A stretch of DNA of 64,000 bases from Pseudomonas sp. Tri1 (GCF_017968885.1 NZ_CP072913.1:5868501-5932500); one strand, 5' to 3'; counted from the stretch's first letter, positions 29,159 to 39,353 are shown. Made by a program: numbers and translations. The notes: generated by a model not told the origin, from the letters alone.

Positions 29159-31063
29159 TCAGCGGGCAATGGCGTGCTTGCGCAGCTTCCGGTAAAGGGT
29201 ATTGCGGCTGATGCCCAGTTGTTCGGCGGTGTGGGTCATGTGCCAGCGCTGGCGCTCCAGCACATCGAGCAGCGCCACACGCTCGGCATCTTCCAGTGGC
29301 CGTTCTGCCACCGCCTCAACCACTGCAACCGGACGCTGGCGAATCATCGCCGGCAAGTCCTCCAAGCCAATCCGCCCGCCGTCGCACAACGCAGCAAGGG
29401 TCCGCAGTATATTACGCAACTGCCGCACGTTGCCCGGCCAATCGAAGCCCAGCAACGCCTGGCGCGCCGATTCGTCGAGGGTCACCGTCTCGGTGCCCGC
29501 CTCTTCGGCCAGCAAGAAATCCAATAACTGCGACTTGTCACTGCGCTCGCGCAACGCCGGCAGCGGGATTTCCAGGCCATTGAGGCGGTAGTACAGATCC
29601 TCGCGGAAACTGCCGTCCTGCACCCGCTCCAACAATTGCCGGTGGGTGGCGCTGATGATGCGCACGTTGACCGCTTCGGGCTCGCCGCCGATGGGCACCA
29701 CCTGGCGATCTTCCAGCACCCGCAGCAAACGGGTCTGCAAGGCCAGGGGCATGTCGCCGATTTCATCGAGGAACAACGTGCCGCCGTCGGCTTGTTGCAG
29801 CTTGCCGCGCATGCCTTCCTTGCGTGCGCCGGTGAAGCTGCCGCCGCGATAGCCGAACAGCTCGCTCTCGATCAGGCTTTCCGGGATGGCCGCGCAGTTG
29901 AGCGCGACGAATTGCTTGCCGGCACGCTGGCTGGCGTGGTGCACGGCCTTGGCGAAGGCTTCTTTGCCGGAGCCGGTTTCGCCGTGGATCAGCAGCGGCA
30001 CATCGCGCTCGAACACCCGCAGCGCCTTGCGAAAATGCTCCTGCAACGCCGCATCCCCCAGGCAGATGCCCGGCAGCCGCGCAGGCTCGATGGCCTTGAG
30101 CAGCGGAGCGACCGGCACCGGCACGCTACGTGGCTGGCCACGCAGTACAGCGAACAAATGCCGACCGTCACGGGTGCGCAACGGCCAGCTCGCACTGGCA
30201 TTTACGCTGGCGCGGCCAAGCAACTCGTCCAGCGAACAATCGAAAAAGTCTTCCACCCGTTGGCCCAGCAAGCTGCCGCGAATATGCCCCAAGAGGTTGA
30301 GCGCGCTCTGGTTGAGCGCACTGATCCGCCCTTCGCCGTCGAACGCCAGCAACCCTTCACTGAACAGCCCCACGGACTCGGCTTGCAGGTGAAAACGCAG
30401 CAGCCATTGGTTGTCGAAGCAACGCAGGAAATAGCAGCTCTCGATCATCTTCGCCGAGAGATTGACCAGGGCCATGGTGTGGAACTGGCTCTGGCGCGAC
30501 ACGTCCGGGCGGGCCGAAGACACGTCGAGCACCGCCAGCAGCTCGCCCTGGGGGTCGAAGACCGGGCTGGCCGAGCAGGTCAGGCCGGTGTGGCGGCCAC
30601 GGAAATGTTCTTCCTGGTGGATGGTCAGGGCCTGGCGTTCCACCAGGCAGGTGCCGATGCCGTTGGTGCCTTCGCAGGCTTCGCTCCAGTCGGCGCCGAG
30701 CCAGAGCCCGGCCCGTTCGAAAATCTTGCGCTCGCTGGGGGCGGTGACGCAGTTGAGGATCACGCCCCGGGCGTCGGTCAGCAGCACCGCGTGGCCGGCA
30801 CCGGAGAGTTGCTGATGGAGGCTGGTCATTTCGCTGCCGGCGATGTGCAGCACCTGTTGCAGGCGTTCGCGGCTTTCCAGCACCCGGCCATGCTCAAGCA
30901 CCGTCGGCGCGAGGTTCTGGGCCGGGTCGAGGTGATAGTCCTCGAGGCAGCGCAGCCAGGAACGGGCAATCGACGGATCGCTGCCGGGGCCCTGCAGGTG
31001 GGCCTTGCCCTGGGTGACCGTCAGGACTTGTTGGGCATGGCGACTCAAGTGGTTGCTGTGCAT
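29159..31063 (-). CDS. eatR: Sigma-54-dependent activator of ethanolamine catabolism (EatR-type, AcoR family)
   Basis: A 634-residue enhancer-binding protein. The N-terminal GAF-type sensor (~50-210) contains WSEACEGTNGIGTCLVERQ and HFRGRHTGLTCSASPVFDP, typical of AcoR regulators. A PAS-like linker follows. The AAA+ domain (~320-550) has GETGSGKEAFAKAVH (Walker A), the sigma-54 contact loop ESELFGYRGGSFTGA and GGTLFLDEIGDMPL (Walker B). The C-terminal Fis-type HTH (~600-634) is HTAEQLGISRNTLYRKLRKH. It is divergent from exaC, as for the P. aeruginosa gene that activates ethanolamine use. The inducer is inferred to be ethanolamine or its aldehyde. Confidence 0.9.
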   Translation of the reverse strand: MHSNHLSRHAQQVLTVTQGKAHLQGPGSDPSIARSWLRCLEDYHLDPAQNLAPTVLEHGRVLESRERLQQVLHIAGSEMTSLHQQLSGAGHAVLLTDARGVILNCVTAPSERKIFERAGLWLGADWSEACEGTNGIGTCLVERQALTIHQEEHFRGRHTGLTCSASPVFDPQGELLAVLDVSSARPDVSRQSQFHTMALVNLSAKMIESCYFLRCFDNQWLLRFHLQAESVGLFSEGLLAFDGEGRISALNQSALNLLGHIRGSLLGQRVEDFFDCSLDELLGRASVNASASWPLRTRDGRHLFAVLRGQPRSVPVPVAPLLKAIEPARLPGICLGDAALQEHFRKALRVFERDVPLLIHGETGSGKEAFAKAVHHASQRAGKQFVALNCAAIPESLIESELFGYRGGSFTGARKEGMRGKLQQADGGTLFLDEIGDMPLALQTRLLRVLEDRQVVPIGGEPEAVNVRIISATHRQLLERVQDGSFREDLYYRLNGLEIPLPALRERSDKSQLLDFLLAEEAGTETVTLDESARQALLGFDWPGNVRQLRNILRTLAALCDGGRIGLEDLPAMIRQRPVAVVEAVAERPLEDAERVALLDVLERQRWHMTHTAEQLGISRNTLYRKLRKHAIAR

Positions 31064-31139
31064 TTCTTATTGTTCTCCCCGAGGGTAGCGGCCCTCAGCA
31101 TCCTCCAGCCCAACAGCCTTTGCAATGCTGGCGCGACCT

Positions 31140-31156
31140 GACAGTCACAGACTGTC
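31140..31156. promoter_or_regulatory. 17-bp dyad, candidate EatR upstream activating site
   Basis: GACAGTC-ACA-GACTGTC is a perfect inverted repeat in the eatR-exaC gap, 111 bp upstream of the -24 element of the exaC sigma-54 promoter. This spacing is normal for enhancer sites of sigma-54 activators. A half-site-like AACTGTCACA follows at ~31171-31180. No binding data are available. Confidence 0.6.
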
Positions 31157-31266
31157 TCGCCTATGGCACAAACTGTCACACCGGCTGTATCGCAATCGTC
31201 ACGCAGCGCATCCGTTTGTCCGACGAACTCCTCCTAAAGTCTTGATTTACGGGCCCTGCAAGGCAA

Positions 31267-31282
31267 TGGCCCAACCTTTGCT
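31267..31282 (+). promoter_or_regulatory. Sigma-54 (-24/-12) promoter of exaC
   Basis: TGGCCCAACCTTTGCT matches the RpoN consensus TGGCACRN4TTGCW at 15 of 16 positions, with GG and GC in the required spacing. It lies 71 bp before the exaC ATG and downstream of the dyad at 31140, in keeping with control by the divergent activator. Confidence 0.8.
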
Positions 31283-31352
31283 CTAGGCTTAATTACCGGC
31301 GCTCAATTTTGCGCGGCTCCCTTATAAGCACAAAAGCCAAGGAGAACTCATC

Positions 31353-32873
31353 ATGCGTTACGCTCACCCCGGTACTGAAGGCGCTATCGTTTCGTTCAAG
31401 AGCAAATACGGTAACTACATCGGCGGCGAGTTCGTCGCGCCTGTCAAAGGTCAGTACTTCACCAATACTTCCCCGGTCAATGGCCAGCCCATTGCCGAAT
31501 TCCCGCGTTCCACGGCCGAAGACATCGAAAAAGCCCTGGACGCCGCCCACGCCGCCGCGGATGCCTGGGGCGCCACGTCGGCCCAGGCCCGCTCGCTGAT
31601 CCTGCTGAAAATCGCCGACCGCATCGAAGCCAACCTCGAAGTGCTGGCGATCACCGAGTCCTGGGACAACGGCAAGGCCGTGCGCGAAACCCTCAACGCC
31701 GACATCCCCCTGGCCGCCGACCACTTCCGCTACTTCGCCGGTTGCCTGCGGGCACAGGAAGGCAGCGCCGCCGAGATCGACGGCAACACTGTGGCCTATC
31801 ACATCCATGAACCGCTGGGCGTGGTCGGGCAAATCATCCCGTGGAACTTCCCGCTGCTGATGGCCGCCTGGAAACTCGCCCCGGCCCTGGCCGCCGGTAA
31901 CTGCGTGGTGCTCAAGCCAGCCGAGCAAACCCCACTGGGCATCTGCGTGCTCATGGAGTTGATCGGCGACCTGTTGCCGCCCGGCGTGCTGAACGTGGTG
32001 CAAGGCTTCGGTAAAGAAGCCGGTGAAGCCCTGGCGACCAGCAAGCGCATCGCCAAGATCGCCTTTACCGGTTCTACCCCAGTCGGCTCGCACATCATGA
32101 AATGCGCCGCCGAGAACATCATCCCGTCCACCGTGGAACTGGGCGGCAAGTCGCCGAACATCTTCTTCGAAGACATCATGCAGGCCGAGCCGAGCTTCAT
32201 CGAAAAAGCAGCCGAAGGCCTGGTGCTGGCGTTCTTCAACCAGGGCGAAGTCTGCACCTGCCCATCCCGCGCCCTGGTGCAAGAATCGATCTACGACGAG
32301 TTCATGAAAGTGGTGATGAACAAAGTCCTGCAGATCAAACGCGGCGACCCGCTGGACACCGACACCATGGTCGGCGCCCAGGCGTCCGAACAGCAATTCG
32401 ACAAGATTCTTTCGTACCTGGAAATCGCCAAGGGCGAAGGCGCCGAGCTGCTGACCGGTGGCAAGGTGGAAAAACTCGCAGGCGACCTGGCCAGCGGTTA
32501 CTACATCCAGCCGACCCTGCTCAAGGGCACCAATAAAATGCGTGTGTTCCAGGAAGAAATCTTCGGCCCAGTGGTGAGCATCACCACCTTCAAGGACGAA
32601 GCCGAAGCCCTGGCGATTGCCAACGACACCGAGTTCGGCCTCGGCGCCGGCCTGTGGACCCGCGATATCAACCGCGCCTACCGCATGGGCCGGGCGATCA
32701 AGGCCGGGCGCGTGTGGACCAACTGCTACCACCTGTACCCGGCGCACGCCGCGTTCGGTGGCTACAAGAAGTCCGGCGTGGGTCGTGAGACGCACAAGAT
32801 GATGCTCGACCACTATCAGCAGACCAAGAACCTGCTGGTGAGCTACGACATCAATCCGTTGGGGTTCTTCTAA
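31353..32873 (+). CDS. exaC: Acetaldehyde/aldehyde dehydrogenase ExaC type
   Basis: NAD-dependent aldehyde dehydrogenase of 506 residues. Here it would oxidise acetaldehyde released from ethanolamine to acetate. Motifs are [23 protein letters not shown], the Glu in [12 protein letters not shown], the catalytic Cys in [14 protein letters not shown] and [10 protein letters not shown]. The start [25 protein letters not shown] follows an AAGGAGA site and is typical of the ExaC/AldA group. It is the first gene of the ethanolamine set and has its own sigma-54 promoter and terminator. Confidence 0.94.
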   Translation: MRYAHPGTEGAIVSFKSKYGNYIGGEFVAPVKGQYFTNTSPVNGQPIAEFPRSTAEDIEKALDAAHAAADAWGATSAQARSLILLKIADRIEANLEVLAITESWDNGKAVRETLNADIPLAADHFRYFAGCLRAQEGSAAEIDGNTVAYHIHEPLGVVGQIIPWNFPLLMAAWKLAPALAAGNCVVLKPAEQTPLGICVLMELIGDLLPPGVLNVVQGFGKEAGEALATSKRIAKIAFTGSTPVGSHIMKCAAENIIPSTVELGGKSPNIFFEDIMQAEPSFIEKAAEGLVLAFFNQGEVCTCPSRALVQESIYDEFMKVVMNKVLQIKRGDPLDTDTMVGAQASEQQFDKILSYLEIAKGEGAELLTGGKVEKLAGDLASGYYIQPTLLKGTNKMRVFQEEIFGPVVSITTFKDEAEALAIANDTEFGLGAGLWTRDINRAYRMGRAIKAGRVWTNCYHLYPAHAAFGGYKKSGVGRETHKMMLDHYQQTKNLLVSYDINPLGFF

Positions 32874-32878
32874 ACCCT

Positions 32879-32911
32879 GGGGCCAGGCACAGGTATCTTG
32901 CCTGGCCCTTT
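32879..32911 (+). terminator. Rho-independent terminator of exaC
   Basis: GGGCCAGGCA (32880-32889) pairs with TGCCTGGCCC (32899-32908) around a 9-base loop, followed by TTT, six bases after the exaC stop codon. This separates exaC from the permease gene, which has its own promoter. Confidence 0.75.
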
Positions 32912-32915
32912 AGAT

Positions 32916-33013
32916 AGCTATCGCGAGCAAGCTCGCTCCCACAGGGATCTGTGGATAACTCTTTTCCAGGGTTGGCATAGATCCACTGTGGGAGCGAGCT
33001 TGCTCGCGATGGC
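32916..33013. repeat. REPIN
   Basis: Inverted REP units at ~32916-32943 and ~32985-33013, between the exaC terminator and the permease promoter. Confidence 0.85.
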
Positions 33014-33051
33014 GCCCTCACTGACAACATCAAAACACTGTCCCACCGCTC

Positions 33052-33067
33052 TGGCATGAGCCTTGCG
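33052..33067 (+). promoter_or_regulatory. Sigma-54 (-24/-12) promoter of the ethanolamine permease gene
   Basis: TGGCATGAGCCTTGCG carries the invariant GG and GC of RpoN promoters with correct spacing (TGGCA-N6-TTGC), 65 bp before the permease ATG. Together with the exaC promoter it suggests that EatR controls at least two transcription units. Confidence 0.75.
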
Positions 33068-33131
33068 TGCCCGCTCCACAACAAACCCGAAAGTCCAACA
33101 GATCAAACAATAAAAAAGACAGAGAGGACTT

Positions 33132-34502
33132 ATGACTTCTACCACCCAACTCAAACCCACACTCGGCACCCTGCATTTATGGGGCATCGCCGTCGGCCTG
33201 GTGATTTCCGGCGAGTACTTCGGCTGGAGTTACGGCTGGGGCACCGCAGGGACCCTGGGGTTTCTCGTCACCGCGCTCATGGTGGCGTTGATGTACACCT
33301 GCTTCATCTTCAGTTTCACCGAACTGACCACCGCGATTCCTCACGCTGGCGGGCCGTTTGCCTACAGCCGACGGGCCTTTGGTGAGAAAGGCGGGCTGAT
33401 CGCCGGGATCGCCACGCTGATCGAATTCGTCTTTGCGCCCCCGGCCATCGCCATGGCCATCGGCGCCTACCTCAATGTGCAATTCCCGGAACTGGACCCC
33501 AAGCTCGCGGCGGTTGGCGCGTACATCGTGTTCATGACCCTGAACATCCTCGGCGTCAGCATCGCCGCAGCCTTCGAGCTGGTGGTCACCGTGCTGGCGG
33601 TCGCCGAATTGCTGGTGTTCATGGGCGTGGTCGCGCCGGGCTTCAGCTTCAGCAACTTCGTGCTCAACGGCTGGGCCGGCTCCAATGAATTCAGCCTCGC
33701 CTCGATCCCGGGTATTTTCGCGGCGATCCCCTTCGCGATCTGGTTCTTCCTCGCCATCGAAGGCGCGGCCATGGCCGCCGAAGAAGCCAAGGACCCGAAA
33801 CGCACGATCCCCCGCGCTTATGTCAGCGGTATCCTGACCCTGGTGTTCCTGGCCATTGGCGTGATGGTCATGGCCGGCGGCGTCGGTGACTGGCGCACCC
33901 TGTCGAACATCAACGACCCGCTGCCCCAGGCGATGAAGGCCGTGGTCGGCAACAACTCAACGTGGATGCACATGCTGGTGTGGATCGGCCTGTTCGGCCT
34001 GGTGGCGAGTTTCCACGGGATCATCCTCGGCTACTCGCGGCAGTTCTTCGCCCTGGCCCGGGCCGGTTACCTGCCCCGTGGCCTGGCGAAACTCTCGCGC
34101 TTCCAGACCCCGCACCGGGCGATCCTGGCTGGTGGCGTAATCGGCATCGCGGCGATCTACAGCGATGGTCTGGTCAACCTGCAAGGCATGACCCTGACCG
34201 CTGCGATGATCACCATGTCGGTGTTCGGCGCCATCGTGATGTACATCATCAGCATGCTCAGCCTGTTCAGATTGCGTAAGACCGAACCAAACCTGGAGCG
34301 CACCTTCCGTGCCCCGGGCTACCCGATCGTACCGGGCATCGCCTTGTTCCTGGCGGTGGTGTGCCTGGTGGCGATGGCGTGGTTCAACACCGTGATCGGC
34401 CTGGTGTTCCTCGGTTTCATGATTGTCGGCTACCTGTATTTCCAACTGACCGCCAAGCAACGCTCCGATGCACCGGCGGACGCTATGCTCACAGGTATCT
34501 GA
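33132..34502 (+). CDS. eat: Ethanolamine permease
   Basis: APC-superfamily transporter of 456 residues with about twelve membrane segments; it imports ethanolamine across the inner membrane. Features include GEYFGWSYGWGTAGTLGFLV near the first helix, ELTTAIPHAGGPFAYSRRAFG and FFLAIEGAAMAAEEAKDPKRTIPRAY. The position between exaC and eutB is that of the P. aeruginosa permease. The start ATG 33132 has GAGAGGA upstream. Confidence 0.93.
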   Translation: MTSTTQLKPTLGTLHLWGIAVGLVISGEYFGWSYGWGTAGTLGFLVTALMVALMYTCFIFSFTELTTAIPHAGGPFAYSRRAFGEKGGLIAGIATLIEFVFAPPAIAMAIGAYLNVQFPELDPKLAAVGAYIVFMTLNILGVSIAAAFELVVTVLAVAELLVFMGVVAPGFSFSNFVLNGWAGSNEFSLASIPGIFAAIPFAIWFFLAIEGAAMAAEEAKDPKRTIPRAYVSGILTLVFLAIGVMVMAGGVGDWRTLSNINDPLPQAMKAVVGNNSTWMHMLVWIGLFGLVASFHGIILGYSRQFFALARAGYLPRGLAKLSRFQTPHRAILAGGVIGIAAIYSDGLVNLQGMTLTAAMITMSVFGAIVMYIISMLSLFRLRKTEPNLERTFRAPGYPIVPGIALFLAVVCLVAMAWFNTVIGLVFLGFMIVGYLYFQLTAKQRSDAPADAMLTGI

Positions 34503-34564
34503 AAGTTGCACCGGCGCCGGGCTGAGGGCTCGGTGCCTGCCATTTAAAAGTGCACACCGCCCCC

Positions 34565-34658
34565 CTGTGGGAGCGAGCTTGCTCGCGATAACGGTCTTAC
34601 GTCCGGCACATGTGTTGAATGACACACCGCTATCGCGAGCAAGCTCGCTCCCACAAGG
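34565..34658. repeat. REPIN
   Basis: Inverted REP units at ~34565-34593 and ~34628-34658 in the 205-bp permease-eutB gap. No sigma-54 promoter was found in this gap, so eutBC may depend on readthrough from the permease promoter. Confidence 0.85.
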
Positions 34659-34706
34659 TTACGGGTTGTAGTTGAGTTATTTAGAGAACCAGGAGGACAC
34701 CGCCCC

Positions 34707-36101
34707 ATGGCCGCATTCGCCCATTCCGTCGGCGCCCAGACCTATCGCTTCGACAGTCTCAAAGAGCTGATGGCCAAGGCCAGCCCGGCGCGTTCCGGGG
34801 ATTTCCTGGCCGAAGTCGCGGCGCTCAACGATGGTGAGCGGGTAGCTGCGCAAATGGCCTTGGCTGACCTGCCCCTCAGCCATTTCCTGCAAGAAATGCT
34901 GATTCCTTACGAGGTCGACGAAGTCACCCGGCTGATCGTCGACACTCACGATAAACAGGCCTTCGCCGTCGTCAGCCACCTCACCGTCGGCGGCTTTCGC
35001 GATTGGCTGCTCAGCGACGCAGCTGATGAACAAAGCCTGCGGGCGCTGGCTCCGGGGCTGACGCCGGAAATGGTCGCCGCCGTGTCGAAGATCATGCGCG
35101 TGCAGGATCTGGTGCTGGTGGCGCAGAAAATCCGCGTAGTCACCAAATTCCGCGGCACCCTCGGCCTGCGCGGGCGCCTGTCCACGCGCCTGCAACCCAA
35201 CCACCCCACCGACGAACCGGCCGGCATCGCCGCGAGCATTCTCGACGGCCTGCTCTACGGTAACGGCGACGCCATGATCGGCATCAACCCGGCCACCGAC
35301 AGCACCGCGTCGATCTGCGCCATGTTGGAAATGCTCGACGCCATCATCCAGCGCTACGACATCCCCACCCAGGGCTGTGTGCTGACCCACGTCACCACCT
35401 CCATTGAAGCGGCCAACCGTGGCGTGCCCCTGGACCTGGTGTTCCAGTCCATCGCCGGCACCGAAGCGGCCAACGCCAGTTTCGGCATCAACCTCAACGT
35501 GTTGAAGGAAGGCTACGACGCCGGGCTGAGCCTGAATCGCGGCACCCTCGGCAACAACCTGATGTATTTCGAAACCGGCCAGGGCAGTGCACTGTCGGCC
35601 AACGCCCACCACGGCGTCGATCAACAGACCTGCGAAACCCGGGCCTACGCCGTGGCACGGCATTTCAAGCCATTCTTGGTGAATACGGTTGTAGGCTTCA
35701 TCGGCCCGGAATACCTGTACAACGGCAAACAGATCATCCGCGCGGGCCTCGAAGACCACTTCTGCGGCAAGCTGTTGGGCGTGCCGATGGGCTGCGACAT
35801 CTGCTACACCAACCACGCCGAAGCCGACCAGGACGACATGGACACCCTGCTGACCCTGCTGGGTGTGGCCGGGATCAACTTCATCATGGGCATCCCCGGC
35901 TCCGACGACATCATGCTCAACTACCAGACCACCTCGTTCCACGACGCCCTCTACGCCCGCCAGACCCTGGGCCTGAAACCGGCACCGGAATTCGAAACCT
36001 GGCTGGCGAACATGGGCATCTTCACCCAGGCCGATGGTCGGGTGCGGTTTGGCGACAACCTGCCTCCGGCGTTTCGTCACGCCTTAGCACATTTGGGATA
36101 A
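34707..36101 (+). CDS. eutB: Ethanolamine ammonia-lyase large subunit
   Basis: Catalytic subunit of the adenosylcobalamin-dependent lyase that splits ethanolamine into acetaldehyde and ammonia. The 464-residue TIM-barrel protein is full length. Landmarks are [64 protein letters not shown] and [31 protein letters not shown]. An AGGAGG site precedes the ATG by ten bases. It is 11 bp from eutC. No EutA reactivating factor and no microcompartment genes are present, as in P. aeruginosa. Confidence 0.97.
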   Translation: MAAFAHSVGAQTYRFDSLKELMAKASPARSGDFLAEVAALNDGERVAAQMALADLPLSHFLQEMLIPYEVDEVTRLIVDTHDKQAFAVVSHLTVGGFRDWLLSDAADEQSLRALAPGLTPEMVAAVSKIMRVQDLVLVAQKIRVVTKFRGTLGLRGRLSTRLQPNHPTDEPAGIAASILDGLLYGNGDAMIGINPATDSTASICAMLEMLDAIIQRYDIPTQGCVLTHVTTSIEAANRGVPLDLVFQSIAGTEAANASFGINLNVLKEGYDAGLSLNRGTLGNNLMYFETGQGSALSANAHHGVDQQTCETRAYAVARHFKPFLVNTVVGFIGPEYLYNGKQIIRAGLEDHFCGKLLGVPMGCDICYTNHAEADQDDMDTLLTLLGVAGINFIMGIPGSDDIMLNYQTTSFHDALYARQTLGLKPAPEFETWLANMGIFTQADGRVRFGDNLPPAFRHALAHLG

Positions 36102-36112
36102 GTGAGCTGCCG

Positions 36113-36937
36113 ATGGATAACAAACCTGTCGATCCACAAAACCCTTGGCTGGAACTGCGCCGCCTGACCCCGGCGCGCATCGCCTTGGGCCGCACCGGCA
36201 CCAGCCTGCCGACCCAGGCGCAATTGGACTTCCAATACGCCCACGCCCAGGCCCGCGATGCGGTGCACCTGGCGTTCGATCACCAAGGGATTCGTGCGCA
36301 ACTGGCTGAACGCGGCCGCGAAAGCCTGCTGCTCCACAGCGCCGCCAGCGACCGTCACAGCTATCTACAGCGCCCGGACCTGGGCCGACGGCTCGACGAG
36401 AGCTCCGCACAAATCCTGGACGACTACGCAACGGCCCATCCCGGCGGCGTGGACCTGGCCATCGTCGTCGCTGATGGCCTGTCAGCGCTGGCGGTGCATC
36501 GACATACATTGCCGTTTCTCGCGCGGCTGGAAGAACAGACCGCCGCTGACGGCTGGTCAGTGTCGCCCGTGATCCTGGTGGAACAAGGCCGGGTGGCGGT
36601 GGCCGATGAAGTGGCGCAGCGGCTCGGTGCAAAAATGTCGGTGATCCTGATTGGCGAACGCCCCGGCCTCAGCTCCCCCGACAGCCTGGGGCTGTATTTC
36701 ACCTACAACCCCAAGGTCGGCCTGACCGATGCCTATCGCAACTGCATCTCCAACGTCCGCCTCGAAGGCCTGAGCTACGGCATGGCCGCTCACCGCCTGG
36801 TCTACTTGATGCGCGAGGCCTGTCGCCGCCAGCTCTCGGGGGTCAATCTGAAGGACGAAGCCCAGCTACAAACTCTAGACTCGGAAAATACCGCCGATAT
36901 GAAAGGTAACTTCCTACTGACGCCGCCCCAAAGCTGA
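36113..36937 (+). CDS. eutC: Ethanolamine ammonia-lyase small subunit
   Basis: Small subunit (274 residues) that binds the cobalamin cofactor with EutB. The start [26 protein letters not shown] is the family signature. [58 protein letters not shown] and [18 protein letters not shown] cover the rest of the domain. It is the last catabolic gene of the set. Confidence 0.97.
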   Translation: MDNKPVDPQNPWLELRRLTPARIALGRTGTSLPTQAQLDFQYAHAQARDAVHLAFDHQGIRAQLAERGRESLLLHSAASDRHSYLQRPDLGRRLDESSAQILDDYATAHPGGVDLAIVVADGLSALAVHRHTLPFLARLEEQTAADGWSVSPVILVEQGRVAVADEVAQRLGAKMSVILIGERPGLSSPDSLGLYFTYNPKVGLTDAYRNCISNVRLEGLSYGMAAHRLVYLMREACRRQLSGVNLKDEAQLQTLDSENTADMKGNFLLTPPQS

Positions 36938-37044
36938 TCCGTTTATCCGATTGCGTTTTTGATCCGCTTTCAGGCAGCATCAAAAGCACGGCAGCGCGAA
37001 GTTGTTGTCTGAATATCTGTCGACCCTTGCAGACGAGACCTACC

Positions 37045-37506
37045 ATGCGGATTATCCAAGCGACCCTGGAACACCTGGACCTGCTGACCCCATTGTTCGT
37101 CAAGTACCGGGAATTCTACGGCTCACTGCCCTACCCGGACTCGTCCCGAGCCTTCCTCGAAAAACGCCTGCGCCGCAAGGAATCGGTGATCTACCTGGCC
37201 TTGCCGGATGACGACGACAACAAACTGCTGGGCTTCTGCCAGCTCTACCCAAGCTTCTCGTCGCTGTCGCTCAAGCGCGTGTGGATCCTCAACGACATCT
37301 ACGTCGCCGAAGACGCCCGCCGCCAACTGGTGGCCGACAACCTGATCCGCACCGCAAAAAAAATGGCCAAGGAAACCAACGCCGTACGCATGCGCGTCTC
37401 CACCAGCAGCAACAACGAAGTCGCGCAGAAAACCTACGAGTCGATTGGCTTCAAGGAAGACACCGAGTTCAAGAACTACGTGTTGCCGATCAGCGAAGGG
37501 ATCTGA
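37045..37506 (+). CDS. GNAT-family N-acetyltransferase
   Basis: A 153-residue acetyltransferase. RIIQATLEHLDLLTPLFVKYREFYG opens the GNAT fold; LNDIYVAEDARRQLVADNLI is motif A (the acetyl-CoA site, with Q in place of the usual second G region) and AQKTYESIGFKEDTEFKNYVL is motif B. The acceptor is unknown. The start at ATG 37045 leaves out six upstream codons that look non-coding. It follows eutC after 107 bp, matching the order in P. aeruginosa, but a role in ethanolamine use has not been shown. Confidence 0.88.
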   Translation: MRIIQATLEHLDLLTPLFVKYREFYGSLPYPDSSRAFLEKRLRRKESVIYLALPDDDDNKLLGFCQLYPSFSSLSLKRVWILNDIYVAEDARRQLVADNLIRTAKKMAKETNAVRMRVSTSSNNEVAQKTYESIGFKEDTEFKNYVLPISEGI

Positions 37507-37549
37507 CCGGATTACCGCGGACTGCCAAAAGCGGAACGCGGAGCGTCCC

Positions 37550-37682
37550 TGGCGGCGTTCCCACGCGGGAGCGTGGGGACGATCAATAACCCCCTCCCTG
37601 CGGCCGGGTAAAACCTTGTGGCGCACCGATCGTTCCCACGCTCCGCGTGGGAATGCAGCCCGGGACGCTCCGCGTCCCCCGA
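37550..37682. repeat. Inverted repeat of the GTTCCCACGC...GCGTGGGAA type
   Basis: GCGTTCCCACGCGGGAGCGT at ~37555-37575 and GATCGTTCCCACGCTCCGCG at ~37628-37648, followed by GGGACGCTCCGCGTCCC at ~37662-37680, form nested palindromes. The unit is distinct from the two REP families above and occupies the 330-bp gap before the DedA gene. A TATAAT hexamer at 37727-37732 may be the -10 box of that gene. Confidence 0.65.
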
Positions 37683-37835
37683 CATCCCTAGCTACAAACT
37701 CAACACGCGCTTCACAATCCTCACCGTATAATGCCGCTCTTCCCGGCTTGTAAGAAAAAGCTACACACTCTGTAGCCATACTCAAAGCCAGCCCCATCAG
37801 CCTGCCGAGTCGGGCCGCCACCACAGGTGTTTCGC

Positions 37836-38483
37836 ATGGATTTCAACCCCCTCGACCTCATTCTTCATCTCGACGTCTACCTCGATATGCTGGTGACCAA
37901 CTACGGCACCTGGGTCTACGCCATCCTGTTCCTGGTGATCTTCTGCGAAACCGGCCTGGTGGTGACGCCCTTCCTGCCAGGCGATTCCCTGCTGTTCATC
38001 GCTGGCGCCGTAGCCGCCGGTGGCGCCATGGACCCACTGCTGCTGGCCGGCCTGCTGATGCTGGCGGCAATCCTCGGCGACAGCACCAACTACCTGATCG
38101 GCCGCACCGCTGGCGAAAAACTGTTCAGCAACCCCAACTCGAAAATCTTCCGCCGCGACTACCTGCAGCAAACCCACGACTTCTACGACAAACACGGCGG
38201 CAAAACCGTGACCCTGGCGCGCTTCCTGCCGATCATCCGCACCTTCGCCCCCTTCGTCGCCGGCGTGGGCAAAATGAACTACCTGCGCTTCCTCGGCTTC
38301 AGCGTCCTGGGCACCGTCCTCTGGGTCGGCGGCCTGGTCACCCTCGGCTACTTCTTCGGCAACGTCCCTTTCATCAAGCAGAACCTGTCGCTGCTGGTGG
38401 TAGGCATCATCCTGCTGTCGCTGTTGCCGATGATCATCAGCCTGGTGCGCAGCAAAATGAGCCAGCGCGCCTCGAAAGCCTGA
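37836..38483 (+). CDS. DedA-family membrane protein
   Basis: A 215-residue integral membrane protein of the DedA/VTT family: [41 protein letters not shown] and [29 protein letters not shown], with the essential acidic and Arg residues. Homologues recycle undecaprenyl phosphate or scramble lipids and need the proton-motive force. ATG 37836 has AGGTG upstream; ATG 37827 is an alternative. The next gene starts 6 bp after the stop. Confidence 0.94.
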   Translation: MDFNPLDLILHLDVYLDMLVTNYGTWVYAILFLVIFCETGLVVTPFLPGDSLLFIAGAVAAGGAMDPLLLAGLLMLAAILGDSTNYLIGRTAGEKLFSNPNSKIFRRDYLQQTHDFYDKHGGKTVTLARFLPIIRTFAPFVAGVGKMNYLRFLGFSVLGTVLWVGGLVTLGYFFGNVPFIKQNLSLLVVGIILLSLLPMIISLVRSKMSQRASKA

Positions 38484-38489
38484 TCGCCC

Positions 38490-39302
38490 ATGTGGTCCCT
38501 GAGCAACTGGCGCCGCCAACGCACCCTCGCCAAACACCCCGTCACCGAGGAAACCTGGCAGCGCGTGCGTCATCAATTGAGCTTCCTCGACGGCATCAGC
38601 GCCGCCGAGGACCACTGGCTACGAGAAGCCTGCGTGCTGTTCCTGCATGAAAAACACCTCACCGCCCTGCCCGGCGTCGAACTGCACCAGGAACAACGCC
38701 TGCTGCTCGCCGCCCAGGCGCAACTGCCGCTGATGCACCTCGGCGAGCTGAACTGGTACCAGGGCTTCCACGAAATCGTCCTCTACCCCGACGACTTCCT
38801 CAGCCCCCAGCGCTACCGCGACGCCAGCGGCATCGAGCACGAATGGGACGGCGAACACAGCGGCGAAGCCTGGCCCCAGGGCCCGATCATCCTGGCCTGG
38901 GACGGCGTGCTCGCCAGCGGCGGCTGGGACGGCTACAACCTGGTGATCCACGAACTGGCGCACAAACTCGACATGCTCAACGGCGACGCCAACGGCCTGC
39001 CGCCACTGCACGCCGACATGCGCGTCAGCGACTGGGCCGACGCCATGCAACAGGCCTTCGACGACCTCAACCGGCAACTGGACCACAACCCCGACGCAGA
39101 AACCGTCATCGACCCCTACGCCGCGGAAAACCCGGCGGAATTCTTCGCCGTCACCAGCGAATACTTCTTCAGCGCCCCGGACCTGCTGCACCAGGCCTAT
39201 CCCAAGGTCTATGCACAACTCCAGGCGTTCTACCGCCAGGATCCTTTGGCCCGGCTGCGGCAACTTCAGGCCGAAGATCCGGTCTATCAGGGGTCATACT
39301 AA
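38490..39302 (+). CDS. Zinc metallopeptidase of the M90 (MtfA) family
   Basis: A 270-residue protein with the zinc site VIHELAHKLDML (HExxH) and the downstream Glu in AENPAEFFAVTSEYFF. In E. coli the homologue MtfA binds the repressor Mlc and so influences glucose-PTS expression; the role in Pseudomonas is not known. The protein starts MWSLSNWRRQRTLAKHPV, which could be a weak membrane-associated end. It is probably cotranscribed with the DedA gene. Confidence 0.92.
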   Translation: MWSLSNWRRQRTLAKHPVTEETWQRVRHQLSFLDGISAAEDHWLREACVLFLHEKHLTALPGVELHQEQRLLLAAQAQLPLMHLGELNWYQGFHEIVLYPDDFLSPQRYRDASGIEHEWDGEHSGEAWPQGPIILAWDGVLASGGWDGYNLVIHELAHKLDMLNGDANGLPPLHADMRVSDWADAMQQAFDDLNRQLDHNPDAETVIDPYAAENPAEFFAVTSEYFFSAPDLLHQAYPKVYAQLQAFYRQDPLARLRQLQAEDPVYQGSY

Positions 39303-39324
39303 GGTCTCTAAGACCCTGCTAACG

Positions 39325-39353
39325 TGGCAACAGCGGCTGAATATGCCTATAAT
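39325..39353 (+). promoter_or_regulatory. Candidate sigma-70 promoter of ppa
   Basis: A perfect -10 hexamer TATAAT lies at 39348-39353. At 17-bp spacing the -35 position (39325-39330) is TGGCAA, a weak match. The ppa ATG is 60 bp downstream. Confidence 0.5.

Noticed and set aside
37727..37732. TATAAT before the DedA gene as a full promoter
   Set aside because: No acceptable -35 hexamer at 16-18 bp spacing, so it is only mentioned, not listed as a promoter.
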